A DNA stretch of 64,000 bases from Candidatus Defluviilinea proxima (lineage in GTDB: Bacteria; Chloroflexota; Anaerolineae; Anaerolineales; Villigracilaceae): NCBI GenBank assembly GCA_016721115.1, contig JADKIW010000001.1, positions 2,309,501 through 2,373,500 on the forward strand, read 5' to 3'. Below the pieces are notes generated by a model that saw only the letters and a list, made by a program, of their open reading frames with translations, was not told the DNA's origin and ran no database searches. Shown here piece by piece: positions 31,911 through 41,020 of the stretch; the first letter of the stretch is position 1; every line of letters begins with the position of its first letter. The translations under genes and the position numbers were made by a program.

Positions 31911-34034
31911 ATGAAATCTAAACGCACTCTTCGGGCTATCCTTCTGTTAATCCTGTTGACTTCTTTATTGCCTGTGGATGTAGCGGGTGCCCTCCCTGCC
32001 AATGCTACTACGCTCCCGCCAACGGATATGTTCCAACTGCCTTGGGATTACGGTGTTGCCTGGATGGCGATCGATGGGATCGATAACGGTTTCAAACGGC
32101 CCATAAGTAGTTCACATAATTATTCGGTGGGCGGCGCAATTGATTTTGCTCCACACAAGTATACCTATAAAGGGGAAGATACATCCAATTTTTGGGTGGC
32201 CGCCGCGGCTTCAGGGACAGTGGTTGCTGTATCGAGTTGCTACATCATCCTCGATCATCATAACGGATGGGTATCACAATATCAATTCCTCGGTAATGTA
32301 CAGGTGCGTTTGGGCGACACAATTAATCGCAACCAACGTCTCGGCATTATTGCCGATGGTATACGGTATAAATTTTGCGTTGGGAGTACAGAGCCAGATA
32401 TTCCGCATTTGCATTTCATGCTGCGTCCCACCTTGCTTGGTGCTTCATTTGCCGGGTGGCAGGTAAATTACTTTTCGCTTTTCAACCACACTTCTTTCAC
32501 AAAGGGGAGCGAGACTGTAGGCTTATACAAGCCGCTCATGAACACGTTCGATTCATTGTCCATCACTCCTACACCTACACCATCTGAGACGCCAACTTTA
32601 CCTACTACAACAGAAACTACTCTCACAGTCTTTCCCACTCCTACCGGGCCTTATATCTCCACCAGCGCTGACCCGCTGAATATCAATGTCGGTGAAACAG
32701 CGCTTGTCACGGTCAGCTTGAATAATGTGCCAGTGGAAGGTTATACAAGTACGGAAATAGTTTGCCCGTATGATTCATCTATTATCGAAGTAAGTAATAT
32801 TTCCGTTGCAAACATCTTTGGCACAGACCCCGCTGTTGCGTTCAATGGACCGCAAAATGGGAGCTTCATCGTTGCCATCGCCGGCAGTCACGGGAACAAA
32901 GCCACGGCAAGCGGATCGGCATTCACCTTTGTTGCGAAGGGTTTGCGATCAGGGCAAACCAACCTTGAATGCACGGGGCGTGTATCATCAGGTAATGATC
33001 AACTTGTGAATCTCCCTTCCATTGGAACTGCTTTGAATGTTCTTGGATCTATTCCAACGCCTACATTCACGCCCACAACTACACCAGTACCTCTGCCATC
33101 ATCGACTCCGACACCTGTTTCCACCGTTGATACTTGGTTGACCTTTACTGATGCAACCTATAATTTCCAATTTAAATATCCACCACAAGGAACAATTGAT
33201 CCCGTTAGTAATGACAATCTCACGTATATCTACCTTCCTGTTACGCCCGGGACGAATCTGGGTGTGAAATATTTGGAAATGATTGTGGCTGAGAATGCCA
33301 ATCCATGTCAAAGCCCCTTGGCTATCCAATCAATGCTTGAAACATCTGAGACAGTCACTATCAACGGTCTCTCTTTTCTAAAGCAGACCGGACAAGATAC
33401 CACTGCCGGGCATACCAACAAATGGACAGCGTATTCCACTCTGCGTGACAATATCTGTGTCAGTCTCGACTTTATCCTGCGTGCTGCCAACCCTGGAGCG
33501 TTTGTAACACCTCCACCGTTATATGATGAAGCGGCGGAGTCCGCTGTTTTTGGGCAGATCGTTGAGACATATGTCTGGCTTTCGCAGATGTATCCTACAT
33601 CGACACCAACACCATTACAAAATGGGACACTCACCGGCCAGGTACTTTCCACCAAGCCAGTGACGATCAATTTATATGCATCGAATGGTTCCATTGTTTC
33701 GGCTGTCACGACCAATACTGATGGCACATTCACGCTCACGGCTCCTGCTGGGACCTATACAACTGTCGCCTCCTCAAGCGGCTTTCTCAACGCTCAAGCC
33801 TCTGTTACTCTCACCAGTGGTGTGATAACGTCACTAACATCCATCGCTCTTCTCGCTGGTGATATTGACGGTAACAATATTATTGACCAGTTCGATGCGT
33901 TAACCATTGGGATGAACTACAATGCATCCCAGCCCTCTGCCGCTGACTTGAACAACGATAGCATCATCAATGTGTTGGATCTTGAACGACTTGCAGCCAA
34001 TTATAGAAAAACAGGTCCTATTGTTTGGCCATAG
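31911..34034 (+). CDS. Secreted M23-like peptidase with cohesin and dockerin modules
   Basis: A 707-residue modular protein. A signal peptide (1-27) precedes an M23-like domain (about 45-200) with His69, Asp78 in GGAIDFAP and PHLHFML, fitting the zinc ligands of this peptidoglycan endopeptidase family. A Thr/Pro linker follows, then a cohesin (about 245-380) closely like that in the gene at 29515, and a second linker. After that come a PsbP-like domain (about 405-560), a Cna-B-like domain (about 575-645) and a dockerin (about 648-707: GDIDGNNIIDQFDALTIG, ADLNNDSIINVLDLERLA). The peptidase core may be altered, since the first histidine sits further from the Asp than usual. Ribosome site AAGGAAA. 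Confidence 0.85.
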   Translation: MKSKRTLRAILLLILLTSLLPVDVAGALPANATTLPPTDMFQLPWDYGVAWMAIDGIDNGFKRPISSSHNYSVGGAIDFAPHKYTYKGEDTSNFWVAAAASGTVVAVSSCYIILDHHNGWVSQYQFLGNVQVRLGDTINRNQRLGIIADGIRYKFCVGSTEPDIPHLHFMLRPTLLGASFAGWQVNYFSLFNHTSFTKGSETVGLYKPLMNTFDSLSITPTPTPSETPTLPTTTETTLTVFPTPTGPYISTSADPLNINVGETALVTVSLNNVPVEGYTSTEIVCPYDSSIIEVSNISVANIFGTDPAVAFNGPQNGSFIVAIAGSHGNKATASGSAFTFVAKGLRSGQTNLECTGRVSSGNDQLVNLPSIGTALNVLGSIPTPTFTPTTTPVPLPSSTPTPVSTVDTWLTFTDATYNFQFKYPPQGTIDPVSNDNLTYIYLPVTPGTNLGVKYLEMIVAENANPCQSPLAIQSMLETSETVTINGLSFLKQTGQDTTAGHTNKWTAYSTLRDNICVSLDFILRAANPGAFVTPPPLYDEAAESAVFGQIVETYVWLSQMYPTSTPTPLQNGTLTGQVLSTKPVTINLYASNGSIVSAVTTNTDGTFTLTAPAGTYTTVASSSGFLNAQASVTLTSGVITSLTSIALLAGDIDGNNIIDQFDALTIGMNYNASQPSAADLNNDSIINVLDLERLAANYRKTGPIVWP

Positions 34035-34080
34035 GGGAGTTTTTCCCAAATAGAGATAAAAGCCAATGCTTTCCATGGCG

Positions 34081-34119
34081 AAATTCCCTGATGACGCGGA
34101 AGTTCATCAGGGAATTTTT
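34081..34119 (+). terminator. Terminator after the M23-cohesin-dockerin gene
   Basis: A 14-bp perfect stem AAATTCCCTGATGA with its complement, a 9-base loop, then TTTTT. Confidence 0.93.
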
Positions 34120-34170
34120 CATTGTCAGGCAAATAAACTTTGATGCTTCAAGGGAGTGAAGACGAAAAGG

Positions 34171-34176
34171 TATAAT
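34171..34176 (+). promoter_or_regulatory. -10 box upstream of the PLP lyase gene
   Basis: AGGTATAATCC, a perfect -10 about 58 bases before the chosen start. The -35 is weak. Confidence 0.5.
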
Positions 34177-34233
34177 CCATTTGAATGTCCAATCTCTTAA
34201 GTCCCTAAAAATTTAATGAATATGGAGAGCCCC

Positions 34234-35346
34234 ATGAAAGAAGCAACTCGTGTCGTTAGAGCGGGTCTGCCGGATGCAAAACAAGGTGATGCCTTTTTGC
34301 CCGGCCCGACTTTTGCTGGTACCTATCATCTTAGTGGTGACCCGTCCACCTCGGCGTACCTCTATGGACGGTATCACAACCCAACATGGACGGCATACGA
34401 AAAAGCCATCACTGAATTGGAATCAGGCGCGGCGACTATCGCATTTTCCTCTGGCATGGCAGCCATTGCCGCAGTGTTGGGAGTGACGCTCAAAGCGGGG
34501 GATCGTTTGGTCATGCCATCGGACGCGTATTATGCCGCTCGTATGATCGCTACTGGTTTTTTCGCAAACCTCGGCGTGGAAGTTCAACTTGCCCCCACGG
34601 CAAATAACGCGCAGAAAGAATTCCTGCAGGGCGCAAAACTGTTATGGTTGGAAACTCCCAGTAATCCTCTTTTAGATGTCTGCGATATTGCTTTGCTTGC
34701 AGAGGCCGCTCATGCGGCTGGATGTCTGGTTATCGTGGATAACACAACACCATCCTGTCTTGGCCAACAACCATTGACCTTAGGCGCGGACTTTTCGTTA
34801 TCGTCTGATACAAAGATCACAACGGGACATAGCGATCTGATATTGGGACATGTGTCTGTGAAGGATGTACAGTGGGGAGAAAAGTTGCGAGCGTGGCGTA
34901 CGCAAATGGGTTCGATCCCCGGTCCCATGGAAGTTTGGCTTGCTCATCGTTCATTGGCGACACTTGATGTGCGCATGGAACGTCAGCGCAAAAATACTTT
35001 AGCTATAGCAGAGTTCCTTGCCTCTCGCCCCGACGTGCAGGGATTGCGCTATCCTGGCTTACCGAATGATCCAGCTCATGCAGTTGCATCTCGTCAGATG
35101 AGATTTTACGGTTCGGTCATTAGCTTTGAATTGGCATCTCAGGAACTAGCTGAGCAATTTTTGAAGAACTGCGAATTGGTTTACGAAGCCACCAGCTTTG
35201 GCAGTTTGCACACCATGGCTGAGCGGCGTGCACGTTGGGGAGGGGACAAGGTCAATGCTGGATTCATCCGCATGAGTGTTGGTTGTGAAGACGCGGAAGA
35301 CCTGATCGCGGATATGAAACAAGCTCTGGATAAAATATCCAGTTAA
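34234..35346 (+). CDS. Cys/Met metabolism PLP-dependent enzyme (cystathionine gamma-lyase/synthase type)
   Basis: A 370-residue fold-type I PLP enzyme. YHNPTWTAYEKAITELE and AFSSGMAAIAA bind cofactor phosphate, LWLETPSNPLLDV and LVIVDNTTPS hold the aspartate that pairs with the ring nitrogen, and SDTKITTGHSDLI holds the catalytic lysine. The family splits or forms cystathionine and related thioethers; the exact reaction is not fixed. ATG 34234 is preferred because GGAGAG lies 5 bases upstream; in-frame ATGs at 34216 and 34222 are alternatives. A strong terminator follows. Confidence 0.88.
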   Translation: MKEATRVVRAGLPDAKQGDAFLPGPTFAGTYHLSGDPSTSAYLYGRYHNPTWTAYEKAITELESGAATIAFSSGMAAIAAVLGVTLKAGDRLVMPSDAYYAARMIATGFFANLGVEVQLAPTANNAQKEFLQGAKLLWLETPSNPLLDVCDIALLAEAAHAAGCLVIVDNTTPSCLGQQPLTLGADFSLSSDTKITTGHSDLILGHVSVKDVQWGEKLRAWRTQMGSIPGPMEVWLAHRSLATLDVRMERQRKNTLAIAEFLASRPDVQGLRYPGLPNDPAHAVASRQMRFYGSVISFELASQELAEQFLKNCELVYEATSFGSLHTMAERRARWGGDKVNAGFIRMSVGCEDAEDLIADMKQALDKISS

Positions 35347-35360
35347 TTGTTGTTGTAATA

Positions 35361-35395
35361 AAAAGACCCTGATGTTTTTAGCATCAGGGTCTTTT
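35361..35395. terminator. Bidirectional terminator
   Basis: AAAAGACCCTGATG pairs exactly with CATCAGGGTCTTTT. It serves the PLP lyase and the convergent kinase-like gene. Confidence 0.95.
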
Positions 35396-35398
35396 GCT

Positions 35399-36208
35399 TT
35401 ATCTTGGCAGTGAAAAACTCAACACCAAACCATCGTCCGTTTCTTGCGGATCATCCATCTGTCCATCATGGAGTTTGACAAGCGATGTGGTAATGAACTC
35501 CAGCATGGACGAGTCCATTTCGGATTTATCAACGGCCTTTTTGCCGTTACTTTGGACCCTGACCTTTAGTGCTTTAGGCGAGTCGCTTGCTGAAAGTGAG
35601 ACAGTCCCATCGGTCACACGGATCGAAGCGAAAGTCAAAAGATACATGAAGATCGTGCGCATCTGAGCTTTGTCCACGTTGAAAGACGGATTTGCGATGG
35701 TTACATCGATGTTGAGTGGCTTGGCCGTGCTTTGGGTCTTCCAGCGATTGGTGGCGTCGGTGATGATCTCTGTAATATCGTTATCGCTACGAGAAAGTTT
35801 GATGTGGCCGTTGTTTAGGCGGGCGATCTCCACCAGATAGGTGACCAGCGCCAGCATGCGCTGACCCGCTGTGAACGCGGTTGTAAGGTCAGTTTCCTGC
35901 ATCTCGTTGACGGGACCGTCAATACCTTTCAGCACCACCTTGGTAAAACCGATGATGGAATTGAGCGGAGTTTTCAGGTCATGTGAGGCCCACGAAAGGA
36001 AGTCGTCTAGGCCAAAATGACCTGTCTCGCCATTGCTCCAGACCAACGATTCGATCACCTTCGGGTCACCCGCCAGTTGCGCGGCCTGCCTGTCGTTCAA
36101 TTTGTGCAATTGATACAGGCGGATGGCCAGTTCTTTTTTGGCATCCTCGGCTGTGATCTTTGCCGCTTCCAATAGCTCGGTCGGAATTTCAAGGGTAGTT
36201 GTATTCAC
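35399..36208 (-). CDS. HisKA-type kinase-like protein with UPF0175-like N-terminus and degenerate ATPase domain
   Basis: A 269-residue soluble protein. The N-terminus (about 10-50: DAKKELAIRLYQLHKLNDRQ, AAQLAG) resembles UPF0175 proteins, which have an antitoxin-like helical DNA-binding part. A HisKA dimerisation domain follows with the H-box SHDLKTPLNSIIGF. The region where HATPase should lie keeps the fold length but shows no clear N, G1 or G2 boxes. It may thus be phosphorylated by another kinase or act only as a scaffold. GTG 36208 is chosen because GGGAG lies 7 bases upstream and an extended -10 (36242-36250) lies inside any longer reading. Confidence 0.75.
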   Translation of the reverse strand: MNTTTLEIPTELLEAAKITAEDAKKELAIRLYQLHKLNDRQAAQLAGDPKVIESLVWSNGETGHFGLDDFLSWASHDLKTPLNSIIGFTKVVLKGIDGPVNEMQETDLTTAFTAGQRMLALVTYLVEIARLNNGHIKLSRSDNDITEIITDATNRWKTQSTAKPLNIDVTIANPSFNVDKAQMRTIFMYLLTFASIRVTDGTVSLSASDSPKALKVRVQSNGKKAVDKSEMDSSMLEFITTSLVKLHDGQMDDPQETDDGLVLSFSLPR

Positions 36209-36241
36209 ATCGGTCTCCCAAACGGGGGGTGAGATAAATCG

Positions 36242-36250
36242 AGTATAGCA
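36242..36250 (-). promoter_or_regulatory. Extended -10 promoter of the kinase-like gene
   Basis: TGCTATACT on the minus strand, about 34 bases before the GTG start. It supports the shorter reading of the gene. Confidence 0.5.
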
Positions 36251-36419
36251 CACGCAGTATGTAGGGCACTTTACAGCATGTTTAGGTTGTTCAGGAGTAA
36301 AAACCCTCGGTAAGCGCGAATGTTACGAAGCCATAGCCCTACTATTCTGTAAATTTGACCCAATTTGGAATACAATCGAAAATAAATCTAACTTACTAGT
36401 TGACCTTGAGGAACACGAT

Positions 36420-39173
36420 ATGCCTGAACAAACTATTTACTTCCAGTGGCAGAACGATGTTTTACGAAAGACTATTTATCCCTTGCGCGAGATGAAACTG
36501 CGTGATTTTCTTGTGTATTACAAGGAGATCGAATTATGGGCGGAATACAAGAACAAAGATATCAAAGGCGAGATCAATGCCTATCATGCCCAAAAGAAAC
36601 TGGCCGTTGAAAAGGCGGCCAAGGCTTACTTTGAATATAGAAATTATTTTATGAGCGGGGATGTCCGCGCGGATTATATGAAGAAGTTTGGTGCGGTGGA
36701 TGAAGAGATACTCAACGCCATCCACGCCTTTCACAGGAATTTCAGCACATACCTTCCAAAGTTCACTGATCCACGCCGCGAAACATATTTTGTATCGCAA
36801 CAAGTCCTTTTCTGGCAACAATATCGAAAAGAATATCTCAAGAAACTTGCGAACAAACAGCGCCGTGTGGATATTATGAAGAGCCAGACGCCGCCTCATC
36901 CGAATGCGCCCAAAGAGGAACAGGAATTAATCCGTATGCAAAAGCCTGCCTTCCAAATGGTGGACGAGGAACTCAATCGTTTGTATGTATTTGTCTCCAC
37001 CTCAGGCAGGATCGAAAAACGCAAACAGGATATAGAGAAATCAATTCAGAACGCCGAAAAGATCGTCAAAGAAGCGACGGCTAAACTGGATCTATTGAAG
37101 CCTCAGATCGAAAAGCAGAATTCCCTCCAAAAGAAAGCTTCGGACGAATTGGCACGCCTCAAATCTCCCCCGCAGTTGGCTTCTGTTGAATCATACTTTT
37201 CCACCGCTGACGTCTCTTCGCAACTCCGCAATCAATTTGCACAGGCCAGTCAATCGTTGGTGGATGCGATCAACAAATTTCACAAGGACTTAAAAGACCA
37301 ATTCAGTTATTCCAAATCGGAGTCGTCGCGGCTGAACGTGATCCGAAACACACTCTACAGTTTGAACCAGTATCAAGCGACTCTCCAAAAAGAGATCATC
37401 AAACACGACACAGACCTCCGCAACATGGGCCCAACCTGGAAATACAAAGCGGAGCGGGAAGCCCTGCGCGATAATCTGCGGAATGTCAGCTTGAAGGCTG
37501 TGGAGGAAGAGCTAAAAAAACTGACTGACTTCCAAGCTGCGTTCGAATACTCAAGCAAATCTAAAGACGAGATGACGAAGTTGGTTCAGGCCAAAGAGTT
37601 GGAATTGGCGTCAGCAAACGGAAGCCTCTCAAAGTTAAGGGACGAAGCGAAGGCGTTGCAAAGTCAGATCGATTCATATGACGACATCCTTATCGTCACC
37701 GAAGAAAAACGTCTGATGGAATACGTCCCGGATGCATCGAAGCCTGTCACTGTGAAGGATATTGTGCAGGTGAAACTGGATGATTACAAGCTGTCGCTGG
37801 GGGACTTGGATCACTATCAGCTTTTGGAATTGGTCGTTAAAGAGTTCAAGGCCAAGCTGGGACGGTATCCACGTTGGCTTCAGTATATGGTTGTCCATTT
37901 TTCAGGGATGCGATACGCGAGCGCACATGGCTCGTGGGCAGACCCCAAAGATCTGTTGGCAAACCTGCATACCGCGGAAATCGAAAAAGAAATGAAGAGT
38001 CTGAGCGAGGACGCCGTGGAGGCGCTTTGCCGTGAGAAAGTGGAATCTTACGAACCTTCCAGTGGGGTGCCTGCCTCACCTGTTCAGCAAAAACCGAAAC
38101 TTGCCCAAGCCACCGATCCTGAATGGAAGGAACGCATTGCAGGACATTTGAAACGCATCAAACGTGCACTTGAAATTGACAGCCCGTCTCATCAACGCAA
38201 TTCATTGATCAACTTACGTATTGACGAGGGAAGTTACGAAGTCGATGCAATGAAATCGGATGAAATCTACGAAGCTCTGATGGACTATAAGGATGACCTG
38301 CCCGATTGGATGTGGAAGGAGATCGTCAAGTTAACCGATCTGCGTCTGACCGAAGTGAAGGATAAAGATTGGGAGAAGTCGACACAGGGACAGACTGGCG
38401 GATTTTCCAAACAGGATGCTGAGTTCCGCCAGATGATGGGAGACTGGAAGAATAAGTTCATGACCGGCTGGCGCGAAGAACATGACCGCTCTGATCGGCT
38501 GGTTGTTTCGCGTGCGGTGTGTAATGAAGTGGCGGAACACATCCAACACTTACGTGGACACACTCCTCCCGGCGGCCTGACACCGAAACCGACATGGTAT
38601 CAAAGCAATGAAAAGAAGGATCCGAACTCGTATCTGGTAAAACCTGAAAGTGAAACGGATTTCAAAACGGGTGCGAGTATTCTGTGGCTACGTTTCGTGC
38701 GCAAAGAACCGAACGAGTGGCAGATGGCACACCCCATTACAACGAAAAAAGGCGGCTTTGGTTTGCTCCCGCCCGGTTTCATCGCAAAGCGAGCGACAAG
38801 CGGCCCCAATGAGACTACTCCCTGGGCCTATAACATGAGTGACCCGATCACGCGCGTCCGTACATTCCTCACCGCTGAGAAGGCGCGTATTCGCGAGCAG
38901 GAATGGTTACGTTGGATCCATGAGGCGACAGTGGTGGAAATGGCAGATACGGCCGATGGCAAGATCGTGCTCACCTTTGAAACGGCGTTGCCCAGCGACG
39001 ATCCGCGCTTATCTTCGATCGGTGTGTTCAAACATCGTTTAAGCGACCTGTTACTCGATGGGGAAGAGGATGTCTATAATCGCTCATTCATCGGCTATAT
39101 TCCCGAGGGGAAAGTGCCTGAAGACAACTTGAAGGACATGCTCGATTGGGATAAGGTCTTGTTGAAACAATAA
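36420..39173 (+). CDS. Large coiled-coil protein of unknown function (917 aa)
   Basis: I do not recognise this gene. It encodes 917 residues without signal peptide or transmembrane segment. The N-terminal 190 residues are helical and aromatic-rich. About 190-440 is a long coiled coil with heptad-like Lys/Glu/Leu spacing (KSIQNAEKIVKEATAKLDLL). A mixed middle includes a Pro-rich break near 555 and a conserved-looking AEHIQHLRGHTPPGG near 705. The C-terminal 200 residues look globular (VVEMADTADGKIVLTF). No Walker, nuclease or metal motif is seen. Ribosome site TTGAGGAACACGAT before ATG 36420. It is a single-gene unit upstream of the ECF sigma gene. Confidence 0.75.
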   Translation: MPEQTIYFQWQNDVLRKTIYPLREMKLRDFLVYYKEIELWAEYKNKDIKGEINAYHAQKKLAVEKAAKAYFEYRNYFMSGDVRADYMKKFGAVDEEILNAIHAFHRNFSTYLPKFTDPRRETYFVSQQVLFWQQYRKEYLKKLANKQRRVDIMKSQTPPHPNAPKEEQELIRMQKPAFQMVDEELNRLYVFVSTSGRIEKRKQDIEKSIQNAEKIVKEATAKLDLLKPQIEKQNSLQKKASDELARLKSPPQLASVESYFSTADVSSQLRNQFAQASQSLVDAINKFHKDLKDQFSYSKSESSRLNVIRNTLYSLNQYQATLQKEIIKHDTDLRNMGPTWKYKAEREALRDNLRNVSLKAVEEELKKLTDFQAAFEYSSKSKDEMTKLVQAKELELASANGSLSKLRDEAKALQSQIDSYDDILIVTEEKRLMEYVPDASKPVTVKDIVQVKLDDYKLSLGDLDHYQLLELVVKEFKAKLGRYPRWLQYMVVHFSGMRYASAHGSWADPKDLLANLHTAEIEKEMKSLSEDAVEALCREKVESYEPSSGVPASPVQQKPKLAQATDPEWKERIAGHLKRIKRALEIDSPSHQRNSLINLRIDEGSYEVDAMKSDEIYEALMDYKDDLPDWMWKEIVKLTDLRLTEVKDKDWEKSTQGQTGGFSKQDAEFRQMMGDWKNKFMTGWREEHDRSDRLVVSRAVCNEVAEHIQHLRGHTPPGGLTPKPTWYQSNEKKDPNSYLVKPESETDFKTGASILWLRFVRKEPNEWQMAHPITTKKGGFGLLPPGFIAKRATSGPNETTPWAYNMSDPITRVRTFLTAEKARIREQEWLRWIHEATVVEMADTADGKIVLTFETALPSDDPRLSSIGVFKHRLSDLLLDGEEDVYNRSFIGYIPEGKVPEDNLKDMLDWDKVLLKQ

Positions 39174-39222
39174 GGCTTCACCTGCAACTTTTTCAACCTA
39201 TCGCCTGTATTACACTGTAGCC

Positions 39223-39759
39223 ATGACCGTGCCCACAGACCGCGACCTCATCCTCCGTGCCCGTCGCGGCGAAAGTGATGCTTTCGGCGAACTTGTCACG
39301 CGCTACCAGACGGGTGTGTTTAACGTCTGTTATCGCATGCTCCACGAGCGCGGCGAAGCCGAAGACATGGCGCAGGAAACCTTCATGCGAGCCTACGACC
39401 GCCTCAACACCTTTGACCTCGAACGCGAATTCGGCCCGTGGATTCGGCGTGTGGCTGCGAACTTGTGCCTCAACTTCCTTGAGGCGCGCAAGGCTGTGCT
39501 TCCTCTTGATGAAGAGCGGGATCGAGATCAAACTCAAAGACCTGAGAAGCAGGTCGAGGTCAAAGAAAGAAGCGAGCAGGTGCGCGATGCACTTGCTTCC
39601 TTGCCCGCGAACTATCGCGTTGTCGTCGAATTGCGTCATTATCAAGAACTTTCCTACGAAGAGATCGCAAACGAACTCAATATCCCTCTCAGCGACGTGA
39701 AGAGTCATCTCTTCCGCGCCCGCAAGCTTTTGGCGGAGAAACTCCATGCATCTGACTGA
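39223..39759 (+). CDS. ECF RNA polymerase sigma factor
   Basis: A 178-residue sigma-70 family factor of the extracytoplasmic type. Region 2 covers about 18-90 (FGELVTRYQTGVFNVCYRML, DMAQETFMRAYD). Region 4 covers about 120-170 (LPANYRVVVELRHYQELSYE, ELNIPLSDVKSHLFRARKLL). It would direct transcription of a specific regulon when freed from its anti-sigma factor, encoded by the overlapping next gene (14-base overlap). An RseP-like site-2 protease elsewhere in the window could act in such release, but that link is only inferred. Confidence 0.95.
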   Translation: MTVPTDRDLILRARRGESDAFGELVTRYQTGVFNVCYRMLHERGEAEDMAQETFMRAYDRLNTFDLEREFGPWIRRVAANLCLNFLEARKAVLPLDEERDRDQTQRPEKQVEVKERSEQVRDALASLPANYRVVVELRHYQELSYEEIANELNIPLSDVKSHLFRARKLLAEKLHASD

Positions 39760-40267
39760 CGATCAACTCAACGAGTATTTGGATAACGAATCAGCAGAAC
39801 GTGCTGCCATCGAAACACATTTATCTTCATGCGATGAATGTGCGGCGCGTCTGACTGCGCTACAAGCCTTGTTCACCGAAATAGAATCTCTTCCTGAATT
39901 AGCCTTATCTCAATCCATCGCCGCCCGCTTCACTACGACCTCAAGCCTGCCTCCGCAACTCCCACGCTGGCTCACGCTGACAGCGACTCTGCAAGCTGTG
40001 GCCGCAGTAGTTGCCATCATATTCGTTGCTCCATTTGTGGCAAATCTCTTCCCTGCTATTCAAACACCCTCCATCGCTGAAACTTTACTTCACCTTCAGT
40101 CACACTGGATGGCCTTGCTTAAGACATTGACTGATTTTCAATTACCGACCCTTCCGCAAATACCCGTTATTGAAACTTCCAGCCTCATGCTTGCATTGAC
40201 CCTTGCTGGTGTTTCCCTGCTCTGGCTGGTGGGGAATGGGTTTTTATTACGAAGTCAAATGAAATAA
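39746..40267 (+). CDS. Zinc-finger anti-sigma factor, membrane protein
   Basis: A 173-residue protein. The N-terminus holds the ZAS motif with HLSSCDECAARL (HxxxCxxC, residues 25-36), which binds the ECF factor. Two hydrophobic segments lie near 78-98 and 145-165, so the short region between them is outside the membrane. Its start lies within the sigma gene (14-base overlap), which indicates coupled translation and a cognate pair. Confidence 0.9.
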   Translation: MHLTDDQLNEYLDNESAERAAIETHLSSCDECAARLTALQALFTEIESLPELALSQSIAARFTTTSSLPPQLPRWLTLTATLQAVAAVVAIIFVAPFVANLFPAIQTPSIAETLLHLQSHWMALLKTLTDFQLPTLPQIPVIETSSLMLALTLAGVSLLWLVGNGFLLRSQMK

Positions 40268-40273
40268 AACTAT

Positions 40274-40323
40274 GGAGTGCGGGAGCTTGCTCCCGCGAAT
40301 TAGCCAGCAAGCTGGCTGACTCC
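40274..40323. repeat. Double-hairpin repeat with GGAGT ends
   Basis: GGAGT and ACTCC bound two adjacent hairpins, GCGGGAGC TT GCTCCCGC and AGCCAGCAAGCTGGCT. It lies between the anti-sigma gene and a membrane protein gene, and is a plausible dispersed REP-type element. Confidence 0.6.
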
Positions 40324-40340
40324 AAATTTAGGAGATACAC

Positions 40341-40841
40341 ATGACAGATATCTTTCGCACACTCTTGATCGTTCTATTGCTCACCGTCAGCCTTGCGGCA
40401 TACTTTGTTACTTTGGGTGCGCTTTTCCCATCTCGTGTAGCCAAAGTGGGACAGGTTATCAATCAAATACCAGGACGTTCCCTCGGTGTGGGTTTTGTTA
40501 ATTTCTTATTCTTTGGTGTGATCCTGCTTGTGCTGGTCACGATCACAGACGGGAATGCCAACAGGGTCGACTCTGTCATTCGAGCCATCCTACTGGTTCC
40601 CACCATTGGCCTCGCGGGTTTGTTGACTGCCGTCTTGAGCTTTGGCTTGGTGGGCATGGTCAATGTTTTGGGTGAAAAAGTGTTTCCCACATTTGAAGCC
40701 TTGAAGCGGACCATTTCAGGCTCTGTGCTTTTGTCCTTTGCCTGTGCCTTGCCATTTGTGGGGTGGTTCCTGCTGTTTCCATATGTCGCGCTCACAGGTT
40801 TCGGCGCTGTGATCTTGAGTTTCTTTCAAAAAAACCAGTAG
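40341..40841 (+). CDS. Multi-span membrane protein, related to the one at 41317-41841
   Basis: A 166-residue protein with four hydrophobic segments (about 8-28, 50-68, 80-105 and 125-160). The C-terminal part LSFACALPFVGWFLLFPYVA, then LTGFGA, closely parallels LELAAFLPAIGWLFFWPIAI, then ITAFGA in the protein at 41317-41841. The two appear to be diverged paralogues on either side of a pilin gene. Function unknown. ATG 40341 has AGGAGATACAC upstream. Confidence 0.75.
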   Translation: MTDIFRTLLIVLLLTVSLAAYFVTLGALFPSRVAKVGQVINQIPGRSLGVGFVNFLFFGVILLVLVTITDGNANRVDSVIRAILLVPTIGLAGLLTAVLSFGLVGMVNVLGEKVFPTFEALKRTISGSVLLSFACALPFVGWFLLFPYVALTGFGAVILSFFQKNQ

Positions 40842-40928
40842 ATCATCTTGGAAAATGACATTCTCAGCCTAACTATTTTGTAATTTTTAGTTTTCTAACA
40901 ATGTTGTAAATAGAGTTCCTTTTCCTAT

Positions 40929-40937
40929 TGATATAAT
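40929..40937 (+). promoter_or_regulatory. Extended -10 promoter of the pilin gene
   Basis: TGATATAAT in an AT-rich stretch about 84 bases before the pilin start. The 180-base gap before the gene holds no other feature apart from this and the ribosome site. Confidence 0.6.
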
Positions 40938-41020
40938 TTATTAAAGTTATATTAAACAGGCAACTGAAAGAATGAATTGTTTGACTTTGCCTGTAATTTT
41001 TTTCAGGAAAGGAAATTTTT

